A program made the position numbers and the translations under genes. A stretch of DNA of 64,000 nucleotides from Caldicoprobacter oshimai DSM 21659 (GTDB taxonomy: Bacteria; Bacillota; Clostridia; Caldicoprobacterales; Caldicoprobacteraceae). A model generated the notes under the pieces. That model had not been told where the DNA came from and ran no database searches. It saw only the letters and a list, made by a program, of their open reading frames with translations. Position 1 is the stretch's first letter. The number at the start of each line of letters is the position of its first letter. The stretch covers positions 96,001-160,000 of the forward strand of contig JAGB01000004.1 in the NCBI GenBank assembly GCA_000526435.1, given 5' to 3'. Positions 1 to 7,954 of the stretch are shown one piece after another.

Positions 1-9
1 CCAAACAGA

Positions 10-44
10 AAGGCTTCCAGATAACCCTGGAAGCCTTATATTTT
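10..44 (+). terminator. Intrinsic terminator of an off-window gene
   Basis: A perfect 11-bp stem (AAGGCTTCCAG / CTGGAAGCCTT, 6-nt loop) is followed by ATATTTT. It probably ends a plus-strand gene that lies left of the window. The minus strand also has a short T-rich tail, so it may work both ways. Confidence 0.7.
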
Positions 45-66
45 AAGCAAGCTACCCTCTTACTGG

Positions 67-157
67 AATGGCGGAAAACAAGCTGTGCAACTTAAACAGC
101 GTACAAACGATATGACCAAGTCGGATGGTTGAAATAGCGGAAATCAAGCTGTACAAC
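67..157. repeat. Pair of 25-bp imperfect direct repeats upstream of mogA
   Basis: Positions 67-91 and 133-157 share the core GCGGAAA-CAAGCTGT-CAAC with only a few mismatches, and they start 66 bp apart. They lie in the leader or promoter zone of mogA. They could be regulator binding sites or remnants of a repeat element; the sequence alone does not decide. Confidence 0.5.
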
Positions 158-241
158 CCATTCACATAGCTGGGCAATGAGAAGTATAAGGCCCCCTCAT
201 TCCACATTAAAATAGTTAAAAACAGATAGGGAGGAATAAAT

Positions 242-742
242 ATGAGTTTCACCTTCGCGGTAATAACCTGTTCAGATAAATGTTCACAGGGATTGCGAGA
301 GGATCTAAGCGGCAAACAACTAATTGATGTACTCCAAGCTCAAGGTTTTTTAAAGGTGTACTACAAAATAGTGCCCGATGAAAAACAGCAGATAAAAGAG
401 GCTATAGTTGAAGCAGCCAGCGCCGGAGCAAACCTTATTCTGACAACCGGCGGTACAGGATTTTACCAGAGGGACGTAACTCCCGAGGCCACCCTTGAGG
501 TAATTGAAAAACAGACACCTGGAATATCTGAGCTTATTAGATATGAAACGGGAAAGATAACAAAAAGGAGCTATCTTTCCCGCGGCATTTCGGGTATTTA
601 TAAAAACAGCCTTATAATCAACCTTCCCGGCTCACCGAAAGCTGCAGTGGAATGTATCCAGGCAGCCCTTCCCATACTGGATCATGGGTTGAACATCCTT
701 CTCGAGAATGAAAGGGAATGCGGCCGCGACGGCAATTCATAG
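242..742 (+). CDS. mogA: Molybdopterin adenylyltransferase MogA/MoaB
   Basis: A 166-aa single-domain MogA/MoaB protein, the family that adenylates molybdopterin before metal insertion by MoeA. The N-terminal beta strand FAVITCSDKCS, the nucleotide/pterin motif LTTGGTGFYQRDVTPEA (about residues 75-93) and the LPGSPKAA motif near residue 138 are all present, and the length is normal. AGGGAGG lies 7 nt before the ATG. It is the only plus-strand gene of the cofactor locus and faces moaC across a 304-bp gap. Bacterial MoaB proteins are often inactive or redundant with MogA; the family does not say which role this one has. Confidence 0.9.
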   Translation: MSFTFAVITCSDKCSQGLREDLSGKQLIDVLQAQGFLKVYYKIVPDEKQQIKEAIVEAASAGANLILTTGGTGFYQRDVTPEATLEVIEKQTPGISELIRYETGKITKRSYLSRGISGIYKNSLIINLPGSPKAAVECIQAALPILDHGLNILLENERECGRDGNS

Positions 743-774
743 ACGGCATTCCTCAATTGATATTACTTGCAGAA

Positions 775-1020
775 AATTCACGTGAACTGCCAACCACCTA
801 TAGAGGCGGTGGCTTCATGAGAAGTTTGATAGTCTAAGCTACCCTTATTCTCACAGGGTGGTTCACACACCCACTACTGACTATCCGCTCAACTGCAGAC
901 TCGCCAGCTACTTTGAGTTTTGTACATTAGCTATCATCTGAGAAATATTTTATTACATTTTTAACAATTCACCTCCATCTTGTAGAAGATCAAGTCTTCT
1001 TGCGTATTTTTGGATAAACA
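775..1020 (-). mobile_element. Noncoding element A, probable IS200/IS605-type end remnant
   Basis: This fills the 743-1046 gap. Read on the minus strand it begins with a hairpin (AGAAGA-CTTGA-TCTTCT, near 990-1010) and ends with a GCCACCGCC/GGTGGTTGGC hairpin near 796-820 followed by AGTTCACG. A sub-terminal hairpin at one end and a GCC-stem/TTCAC tail at the other resemble the ends of IS200/IS605 (TnpB) elements whose ORF has been lost. It has recognisable similarity to element B (about 7490-7765). No open reading frame of interest is inside. Family assignment is from memory of such ends and is tentative. Confidence 0.4.
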
Positions 1021-1046
1021 CAAACACGTGCTTTTAAAAACAATGC

Positions 1047-1985
1047 TCAAGCCATAACCTCTATACAATCTCCTACCTTTATTTTCCCGCCCTTAAGTAC
1101 CCTGGCAAACAGGCCTTCTCTGGGCATTATACAAACCCCCACCGTCCTGGCTATCTCGCACCCATCCCCATGACATTTTTTCCCTATTTGGCTTATCTCA
1201 AGCACCACATCGTTCCCAATTTTAAGCCTTGTGCCAATATCAATTCTGCTCAAATCAAGCCCCTCGGTTGTAATGTTTTCGGCAAACTTGCCAAAGCAAA
1301 GGCCCTTTAGCCCGTATTTCTCCATCTTCCTTATGCTGGAAACATCAAGCAGGCTTACCTGCCTGTGTCCTGCTCCTGCATGGGCATCCCCCTCTATCCC
1401 AAAATCCTTAATTAACAATGCCTCGTCTGCAGGCTGTTTGGGCGTACCCTTTTGCTTGCTTATGTTAATCGAAACGACCCTGCCCAGCACCCTATCGTTT
1501 TTGCCAAATGCGCCGTCAAATGAGCAATCGCCCGACTTTCCACCCTTTTTCTCGATCACCCTGACATCGGTTATCACCATGTTTTTTTCTATTGCCTTGC
1601 ACATATCGTATATCGTCTCTAGAAATATCAAAACAGCAGTAAGGGCTTCCATTTCGGCCCCGGTCTGAGCGCTGGTCCTCACCTCGGATGTGGCTTCTAT
1701 ATAACCCTCCTCCTGGTTTACAGAATACGAAATATCGATGTATGACAAAAATATATTATGGCAAAGCGGAATAAGCTCCGACGTCTTCTTGGCAGCCATT
1801 ATACCGGCAAGCTTTGCGGTAGTAAATATATCTCCTTTTGGTATGTCAGAATTCTGTATTGCGGCCATGACCCTGTCACCCACATAGATCCTCCCGCTTG
1901 CTTTGGCAACCCTATGCGTTACATCCTTTTGAGACACATCGACCATCTGAGGCAAACCTTCACCGTTTAGATGAGAAAAATCCAT
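1047..1985 (-). CDS. moaC: MoaC-MOSC fusion: cyclic pyranopterin monophosphate synthase with a C-terminal MOSC domain
   Basis: A 312-aa two-domain protein. Residues 1-155 are MoaC, which with MoaA turns GTP into cyclic pyranopterin monophosphate: MVDVSQKDVTHR start, IPLCHNIFLS, and the TGAEMEALTA signature. Residues 165-312 are a MOSC domain, a family that handles metal-cofactor sulfur: RQVSLLD, then CHGDGCEI and CIMPREGLFARV, with the conserved cysteine. GGAGGTT precedes the ATG. It follows moaA by 6 bp and is the last gene of the minus-strand cofactor operon. MoaC is normally a stand-alone protein of about 160 aa, so the fusion is notable. The role of the MOSC half is inferred (sulfuration or cofactor trafficking). 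Confidence 0.92.
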   Translation of the reverse strand: MDFSHLNGEGLPQMVDVSQKDVTHRVAKASGRIYVGDRVMAAIQNSDIPKGDIFTTAKLAGIMAAKKTSELIPLCHNIFLSYIDISYSVNQEEGYIEATSEVRTSAQTGAEMEALTAVLIFLETIYDMCKAIEKNMVITDVRVIEKKGGKSGDCSFDGAFGKNDRVLGRVVSINISKQKGTPKQPADEALLIKDFGIEGDAHAGAGHRQVSLLDVSSIRKMEKYGLKGLCFGKFAENITTEGLDLSRIDIGTRLKIGNDVVLEISQIGKKCHGDGCEIARTVGVCIMPREGLFARVLKGGKIKVGDCIEVMA

Positions 1986-1991
1986 TGTTTT

Positions 1992-2924
1992 TCAACCTCC
2001 TATCTTAAACATCATTGAGTTTGTGGTTGCGCTCCTTGTAAATTTCTTTTTCATAACGAACTGCTTTATCCTCTCGGCCAAAACATCCTCTGAGCTGAGG
2101 TGTTCTTTAAGGTCAAGCCCATCTTCATCAAAAAGGCAGTTATAAAGAATACCTTTTGATGAGACCCTCACCTTATTGCACCGGCTGCAAAAATGATCCG
2201 ATATCGCATTTATAAAACCCACGACGCTGTCAAAATCTTTGATGTAATAGTATTTTGCAACAGATTTTTCACGGTCATCAATTCTTTGAAAATCTTTAAA
2301 CCTTTTTAAGACGTCGTGCGTGCTTACAAACTCCTTCTCAAAAATGCGGTTTGCCACTCCAATCGGCATGAGCTCAATAAACCTGATGACAGCATTGTTG
2401 TCTTTGGCAAATAAAATTAAATCCTCCACCTCATCGAAATTTATCGTTTTCAATAAAACCGCATTGAGCTTTACCCTCTTAAACCTCGACAATGTTTGAA
2501 TGGCATTTACCACCACATCAAGCCCGTCCACACCGGTTAATTCACGGTATTTTTGTCTGTCCAGCGTATCAAGAGAAATATTGACACCGCTCAAACTGCT
2601 TTCAATAATCCTCTGAATACAGTCATCATGCAAAAATCCGTTGGTGGTAACGTTTATATTCTGTATCCCCAAATCATACGCAAAGTCTATTATGTCAAAT
2701 ACATCATTCCTCAAAAAAGGTTCACCGCCGGTAAGCCTGAGCTTCTTTATGCCCAGCTTTTTAAAAGCGGAAATTATCCTGAACACGTCTTGCTTTGTAA
2801 GCTCCCCGGCATCAGTATCACAAGCGCATACATCCCTTGTCCTGCAGTACCTGCAGAAAAAATTGCACCTCTCGGTTATTGAAAGCCTCAAATATTCAAT
2901 TTCTCTGGAGAATCCGTCTCGCAT
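1992..2924 (-). CDS. moaA: GTP 3',8-cyclase MoaA (radical SAM)
   Basis: A 310-aa radical-SAM enzyme for the first step of molybdopterin/tungstopterin synthesis. The N-terminal SAM cluster motif CNFFCRYC is followed by LRLTGGEPFLR. The C-terminal second [4Fe-4S] ligand set reads FCSRCNKVR...LYNCLF. The protein ends in GG, like other MoaA proteins, whose C-terminal GG tail is catalytically important. I prefer the ATG at 2924, with AGGTGA 8 nt upstream, over a GTG at 2936 that lacks a spaced ribosome site. It lies between moeA (16 bp) and moaC-MOSC (6 bp) in one operon. Confidence 0.95.
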   Translation of the reverse strand: MRDGFSREIEYLRLSITERCNFFCRYCRTRDVCACDTDAGELTKQDVFRIISAFKKLGIKKLRLTGGEPFLRNDVFDIIDFAYDLGIQNINVTTNGFLHDDCIQRIIESSLSGVNISLDTLDRQKYRELTGVDGLDVVVNAIQTLSRFKRVKLNAVLLKTINFDEVEDLILFAKDNNAVIRFIELMPIGVANRIFEKEFVSTHDVLKRFKDFQRIDDREKSVAKYYYIKDFDSVVGFINAISDHFCSRCNKVRVSSKGILYNCLFDEDGLDLKEHLSSEDVLAERIKQFVMKKKFTRSATTNSMMFKIGG

Positions 2925-2940
2925 CTTACCTCTCACCTTT

Positions 2941-4104
2941 TTAAATCAATTTAACCTCGACAAGGCTTCCCTCTTCCAATAGATCCGCATTAACGGGGAT
3001 CACTATATATCCGTCTGCCCTTTTTAAGCTCGATATCACGCTTGCACCCCTTTTAAGGACCCTGGCCAAATTTCTGCCCTGGTCATTTTCTATACTCACC
3101 CTGATGTACTCCTCAGCTCCCATATCCGAAAAAAGCCTTCTCTCAAGCAATGCCCAAATCGTCTTTTGCTTTGGGTTTAAGTTATAAGCATTGAAGAATG
3201 CCTTCAAAAACAACTCCTTTACTGCAAAAAACATCGAAACAGGATATCCCGGAAGCCCCATGACGAGCTTTTTGTTTACCCTGCCTATGATGGTGGGTTT
3301 GCCGGGTTTTATTGCCACGCCGTGTACAATGACCTCTCCAAGCCTGGAAACAGCCTCAGCAGTTAAGTCCATATCTCCCTTTGAGGATCCACCATTTATA
3401 AATAATATGTCATATTTTTCTAAAAGGGTTTCTATCCTGCCTGTAAGTTCCGCTATATCATTGGGTGCAGGCTCAAAAATGCTTATATCAAACCCGTATT
3501 TTTTTAGTAGATTGCTAAACAGCACCGAGTTAAATTCTACAAGCTGGTTTTCCCTTTCAATCACGTCCACAAGCTCATCGCCGGTGGGCAAAAAAGCCAG
3601 CCTTGGCATTTTAAACACCTCGACTTCCCTGTACCCCCCTGCCTTCAAATACACCTGCTCAAACTCGGTAAGCAGCTCTCCCTTTTTCACTATCACCTGG
3701 CCTCTCTGTACGTCCTCGCCTTTCAATCGAACGTTCTGGCGCGGATAATAACTTTTAAAAATCTTTATACCCCCATCCTCTTTTTGCGCCTCTTCAAAGG
3801 GTACAACAGCGTCAAAGCTTTTTATGCTGTGCCCAGTCTGAACGACCTCAAAGTTTTGAATCATCTTGGGCTGCGCATCGGTGGCATCATACGTTTCCTG
3901 CGCGTTTACCGCATATCCATCCATGGCAGCAACATCAACAGGCGGACAGGTATTTACCGAAAAATAATCCTGGGAGGCAAAACGATTACCGGCTTCGTAT
4001 ATTGAAATTGTTTCTTTCCCCAAAACCAAATATTCCTTTAAGATTTTTTCTATGCTATCCCTTGCCACATCGGGCAACACAGCAGTGAAATGATAATCCT
4101 TCAC
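2941..4104 (-). CDS. moeA: Molybdopterin molybdenumtransferase MoeA, copy 1
   Basis: A 387-aa MoeA/gephyrin-E family protein that inserts molybdate or tungstate into adenylated pterin. Visible motifs are PPVDVAAMDGYAV near residues 54-66, GGSSKGD with an acidic residue after it, IKPGKP and GLPGYPVS. The C-terminal domain IV (VLKRGASVISSLKRADGYIVIP) is complete. Its ATG overlaps the stop of the upstream moeA copy by 4 bp, which implies translational coupling. Two unequal moeA copies occur in tungsten users, where one is proposed to be specific for each metal. Which copy serves W here cannot be told from sequence. Confidence 0.93.
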   Translation of the reverse strand: MKDYHFTAVLPDVARDSIEKILKEYLVLGKETISIYEAGNRFASQDYFSVNTCPPVDVAAMDGYAVNAQETYDATDAQPKMIQNFEVVQTGHSIKSFDAVVPFEEAQKEDGGIKIFKSYYPRQNVRLKGEDVQRGQVIVKKGELLTEFEQVYLKAGGYREVEVFKMPRLAFLPTGDELVDVIERENQLVEFNSVLFSNLLKKYGFDISIFEPAPNDIAELTGRIETLLEKYDILFINGGSSKGDMDLTAEAVSRLGEVIVHGVAIKPGKPTIIGRVNKKLVMGLPGYPVSMFFAVKELFLKAFFNAYNLNPKQKTIWALLERRLFSDMGAEEYIRVSIENDQGRNLARVLKRGASVISSLKRADGYIVIPVNADLLEEGSLVEVKLI

Positions 4105-5318
4105 AGCAACACCACCTCAACCAAATCCCCCGGCTTCAAACCCGTCCTTGTTGCCTCAATCTTGACATACCCCGATGCATTGTTCAGAAGATTTATCGAA
4201 CCGGATTTTCCGTACAAAGGCTCTGCTAAAATCTCATCCGAGTAAATCAGCTTTACAAATACGAACTCGGTCCTGCCGCTTGAAGCAGCAAAACCCGATT
4301 TCAGCCTTGCCAAAACCTTACCACCGGCTGTATCCTGTTGATGCAGCAGGATATCAAACAACTTTTTAACAAAGAATTTAAATATAAACAGGCACGACAC
4401 CGGATGCCCCGGAAGTCCAAACACTGCTTTATTGCCTGCCTTTGCTATAATGGTGGGCTTCCCGGGCTTTATTGATATCCCATCAACCAGGATTATGGCC
4501 TCATCCAAACTTTGTATGGCCTTCAGCGTGTTGTCATACGTTCCAACCGAACTGCCACCGGATATCAGCACAACGTCGTTTTCCGAAACAGCTCTTGAAA
4601 GAATGCCTACCAAAGCCTCATAATCATCCTTTACAATCCCGTACAACTTCGGAACGGCATACTCCTGTTTCAGCGCGCTGTACAGAGTGTATGAGTTTAC
4701 ATCGTAAATTTTTGCTCCCTCCAGGGGCTGGTCCTGCATGATTATCTCGTCGCCGGTTGAAATGATCCCCACCTTGAGCCTTGAGAAAACCTCTACTTCC
4801 TTCTGGCCCACCGCTGCCAAAACGCCTATTTGAGGTGCTCTCAGTCTCTGATATTTCTTCACAACTGTACAGCCTTTTCCCACATCTTCGCCTTTTTTCA
4901 AGATGTTCTCATTCGGCCTTGCCGGCTTAAAGACGAAGACCCTCCCCTCCTGCTCAACGGTATTCTCTAGCATGACCACAGCGTCAGCACCTTCAGGGAC
5001 GGCGCCACCCGTAAAAATCTTTGCCGCCTGACCCTCTTGTATTTTAAAATCCGGTATCTCCCCCGTCTTAACCTCCCCTATAAGGTCAAAAACGGCCGGA
5101 TTCTCATCGTTGGCCGAAAATGTTTTTTGGCATCTAACGGCATATCCATCCACCGTTGACTTGTCAAAATGTGGGACATCTATATTTGCTTCGATATCCC
5201 TTGCACAAATTCGATCAGACGCCTCATACAGCGGCACTGTTTCAGTGCCTAGAACAAAATCCGAAAACTCTTTGTGTAAGATATCAAATACCTCAGAGTC
5301 GGTTTTAAAAACCTTCAT
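4101..5318 (-). CDS. moeA: Molybdopterin molybdenumtransferase MoeA, copy 2
   Basis: A 405-aa MoeA paralogue, diverged from its neighbour but with all family motifs: DVPHFDKSTVDGYAV, TGGAVPEGADAVVMLE, GGSSVGTYD, IKPGKPTII and GLPGHPVSC. I chose the ATG at 5318, with GGTGG 7 nt upstream. A GTG at 5333 is in frame but has no spaced site. It is separated from tupC by about 100 bp with no clear terminator, so it is probably in the same transcript. Having two copies beside a tungstate transporter suggests one is tuned to tungsten; this is inference. Confidence 0.93.
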   Translation of the reverse strand: MKVFKTDSEVFDILHKEFSDFVLGTETVPLYEASDRICARDIEANIDVPHFDKSTVDGYAVRCQKTFSANDENPAVFDLIGEVKTGEIPDFKIQEGQAAKIFTGGAVPEGADAVVMLENTVEQEGRVFVFKPARPNENILKKGEDVGKGCTVVKKYQRLRAPQIGVLAAVGQKEVEVFSRLKVGIISTGDEIIMQDQPLEGAKIYDVNSYTLYSALKQEYAVPKLYGIVKDDYEALVGILSRAVSENDVVLISGGSSVGTYDNTLKAIQSLDEAIILVDGISIKPGKPTIIAKAGNKAVFGLPGHPVSCLFIFKFFVKKLFDILLHQQDTAGGKVLARLKSGFAASSGRTEFVFVKLIYSDEILAEPLYGKSGSINLLNNASGYVKIEATRTGLKPGDLVEVVLL

Positions 5319-5426
5319 CTTTTTACCACCCACTTCTGCTTATTTTTCAATATCACAAAACAACAAATTAGAGTCATAAAATGTACAGAGACACCGCTCG
5401 AGTACACCTAGGTTCTATCCCAAAAT

Positions 5427-5996
5427 TTAAGATTTTATCTGACAATCCTCAAACCAGATAGTTTTGGCCGGGACAGCTATTGTGGAGTCATGGGTTACCG
5501 CTATTATGCATCTCTTACTTGAGTCCTGCAATATCAGTTCAAACATAAAGTTTTTAACCCGGCTATCCAGGTATGTGTCTGGCTCATCCAAAAACAAGAC
5601 TTCCGAATCAATGTAAAACGCCCTTAAAAAGGCAACAAGCTGTTTTTGGCCCAGCGAAAGCGAAGAAATATGGGCATCAGGGTCAATCGAAAATTTATCC
5701 AGGACCTTACGAGCTTTAGCAAGCCCGTCGCGTTTTGCACCCGGCGATATGTTGTAAAGCACGCTTCCTTTGAAAAAGTATGGCTGCTGAGGAAGCATAA
5801 CTCTTTTGTCAAACGCATTTTTAATCACACCTTTAAAATCCCCATCCTTGCCAAACAACATTCTTAAAAAAGTGGTCTTGCCGCAACCGTTTGGCCCCTT
5901 TATGATATACAAACCTCTTTTCTCAAACTTTAAACTTTCGCAGTAAAACAGCAGCTTATTCCCTATATATTTTTCGACGTTCTTTACCTCAATCAA
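5427..5996 (-). CDS. tupC: Tungstate ABC transporter ATP-binding protein
   Basis: A compact 189-aa ABC ATPase: Walker A GPNGCGKTT, Q-loop near LPQQPYF, signature LSLGQKQ, Walker B VLFLDEPD, and H-loop AVTHDS. At about 190 aa it is shorter than the usual 210-250 aa because the C-terminal extension is missing. A TTG start at 5996 with AGGGTGAT just upstream places it over the last 8 nt of tupB. The longer in-frame start at 6050 would run through the end of tupB and is unlikely. Its partners TupB and TupA lie directly upstream in the operon. Confidence 0.88.
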   Translation of the reverse strand: MIEVKNVEKYIGNKLLFYCESLKFEKRGLYIIKGPNGCGKTTFLRMLFGKDGDFKGVIKNAFDKRVMLPQQPYFFKGSVLYNISPGAKRDGLAKARKVLDKFSIDPDAHISSLSLGQKQLVAFLRAFYIDSEVLFLDEPDTYLDSRVKNFMFELILQDSSKRCIIAVTHDSTIAVPAKTIWFEDCQIKS

Positions 5997-6621
5997 CCAT
6001 ATCACCCTGCAATACCTGCAAAGCTGTATTAAACCCAAAAGATATAGCAAGCAGAATCAGGCCCAGCAAAAGCGCACGAGAAAACTCGCCCTTTGAAACC
6101 TCGTGGATTATAGCCGTTGTCAGTATTCTCGTCTCGCCTTCGATGTTGCCACCTACAATGAGCACCGCTCCGACCTCGGAGATTGCTCGGGAGAGCCCCA
6201 ATACCGACGCATAGATCAATTCCCGTGAATACTCCCGTATCATAATGAGGTATCTTCTCTTGCCCCTTATATCCAGGTAATCAAGATTATCCAGCAGTAC
6301 AAAGATATTTTTAAGCCCCGATAAGGTGTACAGTATTACAATGGGCACTATCAAAATCACCTGGGCAATAACCATAGCCCACTTGGTAAAGAGAATGTTC
6401 AAAAATCCCAGCGGCCCTTTATTAGAAAGCATCATATACACCACCAGCCCGGCCAAAACCGGCGGCAGTCCCGACAGGGTATACACCGCTCTAATTATAA
6501 ACCTTCGCCCTTTAAACCTTTTAATTTTGAGAATATACCCTGCGGGTACAGCAAGCAGTATCGAAATCAAAGTTGACGGAATACATACAACCAGCGTTGA
6601 TATGACAATATTGCCCACCAT
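5989..6621 (-). CDS. tupB: Tungstate ABC transporter permease
   Basis: A 210-aa inner-membrane permease with five or so hydrophobic segments. Its cytoplasmic EAA loop appears as ISEVGAVLIVGGNIEGETRI, the typical TupB/WtpB version that contacts the ATPase. The start context is GAGGTAGGGGCA before ATG. It follows tupA by 27 bp and overlaps tupC. Assignment to tungstate rather than molybdate rests on the TupA-type binding protein and the AOR context. Confidence 0.9.
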   Translation of the reverse strand: MVGNIVISTLVVCIPSTLISILLAVPAGYILKIKRFKGRRFIIRAVYTLSGLPPVLAGLVVYMMLSNKGPLGFLNILFTKWAMVIAQVILIVPIVILYTLSGLKNIFVLLDNLDYLDIRGKRRYLIMIREYSRELIYASVLGLSRAISEVGAVLIVGGNIEGETRILTTAIIHEVSKGEFSRALLLGLILLAISFGFNTALQVLQGDMVD

Positions 6622-6648
6622 TGCCCCTACCTCAAGGCTGTTTTTAAA

Positions 6649-7446
6649 TTATTCGCACAATTTATAAACCGGATTTTTAAAGTACTTCTGATTAAATCCT
6701 TCAACCAGCGCTCTAAACTTGTTACCTTTAAAAAATTTCTCAAAAATGGGCGCCTCCTCCCTCGCAGAAGAAAGGGCAAAATAGTAAACATTCATTAAGA
6801 CCTCTTCATCCGGGCCTTGATAAATTACATCCAAGCTGTCCAGCTTGTCTTTCATCTTATAAAAAGTAGCTTCATCAGTAAGGATAAAAGCGCGCTTTTC
6901 ATTTGCAAGATTTAAGCTCATGCCCATGCCCTGTCCAGATTTTATATAGCCATCGAAATCGGGCTGGGTCCCCGCTAAATCCCATATCTCAAGCTCCCTT
7001 ATATAAGTCGCCGAGTTGTCAGCGCGAGACACAAATGGCAAATCATTGTTTTTGATTATCAAAAAGGCCTCCTGAATGGAACCGGCATTTTCAAACAAAC
7101 TTTTTGCATCCTCAGGACCAGCAAGTATAAAACGGTTATAAACCAAAGGGATATACCCATTTATATATCCTTCATCCAGGAGCTCATCCAAAAATGATTT
7201 CTCGTGGATGATTATCCCGTCAACGTCTTTATTTTTAAACATCTTAACAGCCTGACCGCTGCCAACGGAAATAAAATTGAGCTTAATGCCGTAATCGTCC
7301 TCAAAGGGCGGAAACACAAAATCCAAAAAGCCACTGTCATATATGCTTGTGGTGGTAGCTATTTTTAATGTAGTTGCAGGCTTTAACCTTTGACAGCCTG
7401 TAAATAATACAGCTAACATCAAAAGTAACATCGCGTACCTTTTCAT
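6649..7446 (-). CDS. tupA: Tungstate-binding lipoprotein TupA
   Basis: A 265-aa extracellular solute-binding lipoprotein. A basic start (MKRYAM), a hydrophobic stretch and the lipobox LFTGC give an acylated cysteine at about residue 17. The mature N-terminus has KIATTTSIYDSG, the TTTS oxyanion-binding motif typical of TupA. Later SADNSATY-like and GMGMSLNLA motifs also fit TupA. The ATG at 7446 lies 10 nt after GGGGAGG; a TTG two codons earlier is possible. A TGATAATAT extended -10 is visible near 7476-7484, so the tup-moe-moa genes may have their own promoter. Confidence 0.92.
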   Translation of the reverse strand: MKRYAMLLLMLAVLFTGCQRLKPATTLKIATTTSIYDSGFLDFVFPPFEDDYGIKLNFISVGSGQAVKMFKNKDVDGIIIHEKSFLDELLDEGYINGYIPLVYNRFILAGPEDAKSLFENAGSIQEAFLIIKNNDLPFVSRADNSATYIRELEIWDLAGTQPDFDGYIKSGQGMGMSLNLANEKRAFILTDEATFYKMKDKLDSLDVIYQGPDEEVLMNVYYFALSSAREEAPIFEKFFKGNKFRALVEGFNQKYFKNPVYKLCE

Positions 7447-7489
7447 TGCCAAAGTGCCTCCCCTTTAAAATTCTACATATTATCATGAA

Positions 7490-7765
7490 GTAAACCACCA
7501 TCTACCATAGGGACATGAGCTCCAAGAGAAGCTGGGCAGCCAACTCCCCCTTATTCTGCTGCAAAGGAACCCGTTCCAGCGGCTCTCTCGTAGCTCACAT
7601 ACGTAATCACACGAGCATATTGGCTCCCGGGGCGAGCACCCTCACTCTCTCAGTATTGTTCACATACCCATCACTGACTGCCTGACAACATCAAGATTTG
7701 CCAGATATTTTCTTTCATGCAGTTCATCTCACACTCGCAGAAGATGAAGTCCTCTTGTCGAGTTG
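7490..7765 (-). mobile_element. Noncoding element B related to element A
   Basis: Read on the minus strand this begins with a hairpin (AGAGGACTTCATCTTCT, 7741-7760) closely matching that of element A, then shares patches such as GTCAGTGATGGGTATGTGAAC with A (GTCAGTAGTGGGTGTGTGAAC). Two short overlapping ORFs here have no protein-like features. It lies between tupA and the structured RNA. It is probably a decayed IS200/IS605-like or MITE-like element. It could instead be part of a longer leader RNA, since both copies sit in the same cofactor locus. Confidence 0.4.
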
Positions 7766-7770
7766 CAACT

Positions 7771-7946
7771 AAAAAAGGGATACCCTCCGCTTTGGAAAGG
7801 CAAAAGAGCATCCCTTTTATGCCGTCCTTCCTTTCCAAAGCGGGAGGCACAGCGGTTTCCCGCAAACTGCACCCTATCGGCCACAGCACCATAAAGGAAA
7901 ACCTAAAGAACGACTGGGTTTCCCTTCTTAGGCTGCAATGGCTCGG
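7771..7946 (-). ncRNA. Structured intercistronic RNA, candidate cofactor riboswitch/attenuator
   Basis: Directly after the thiF stop, the minus strand can form four helices. A long stem pairs 7931-7943 with 7879-7890 and encloses the CCTAAAGAA/TTCTTAGG pairing. A GGTGCAG/CTGTGCC hairpin carries GCGG-GAAA-CCGC, a perfect GNRA tetraloop (7852-7863). Two further helices interleave: 7830-7847 pairs with 7783-7800, while 7810-7818 pairs with 7771-7780 and ends in TTTTTT. The last looks like a terminator and the other like its antiterminator. Its place upstream of tupA, moeA, moaA and moaC suggests control by Moco, Tuco or tungstate. The pairing is seen; the ligand is inference. Confidence 0.45.
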
Positions 7947-7954
7947 AAAGACTT

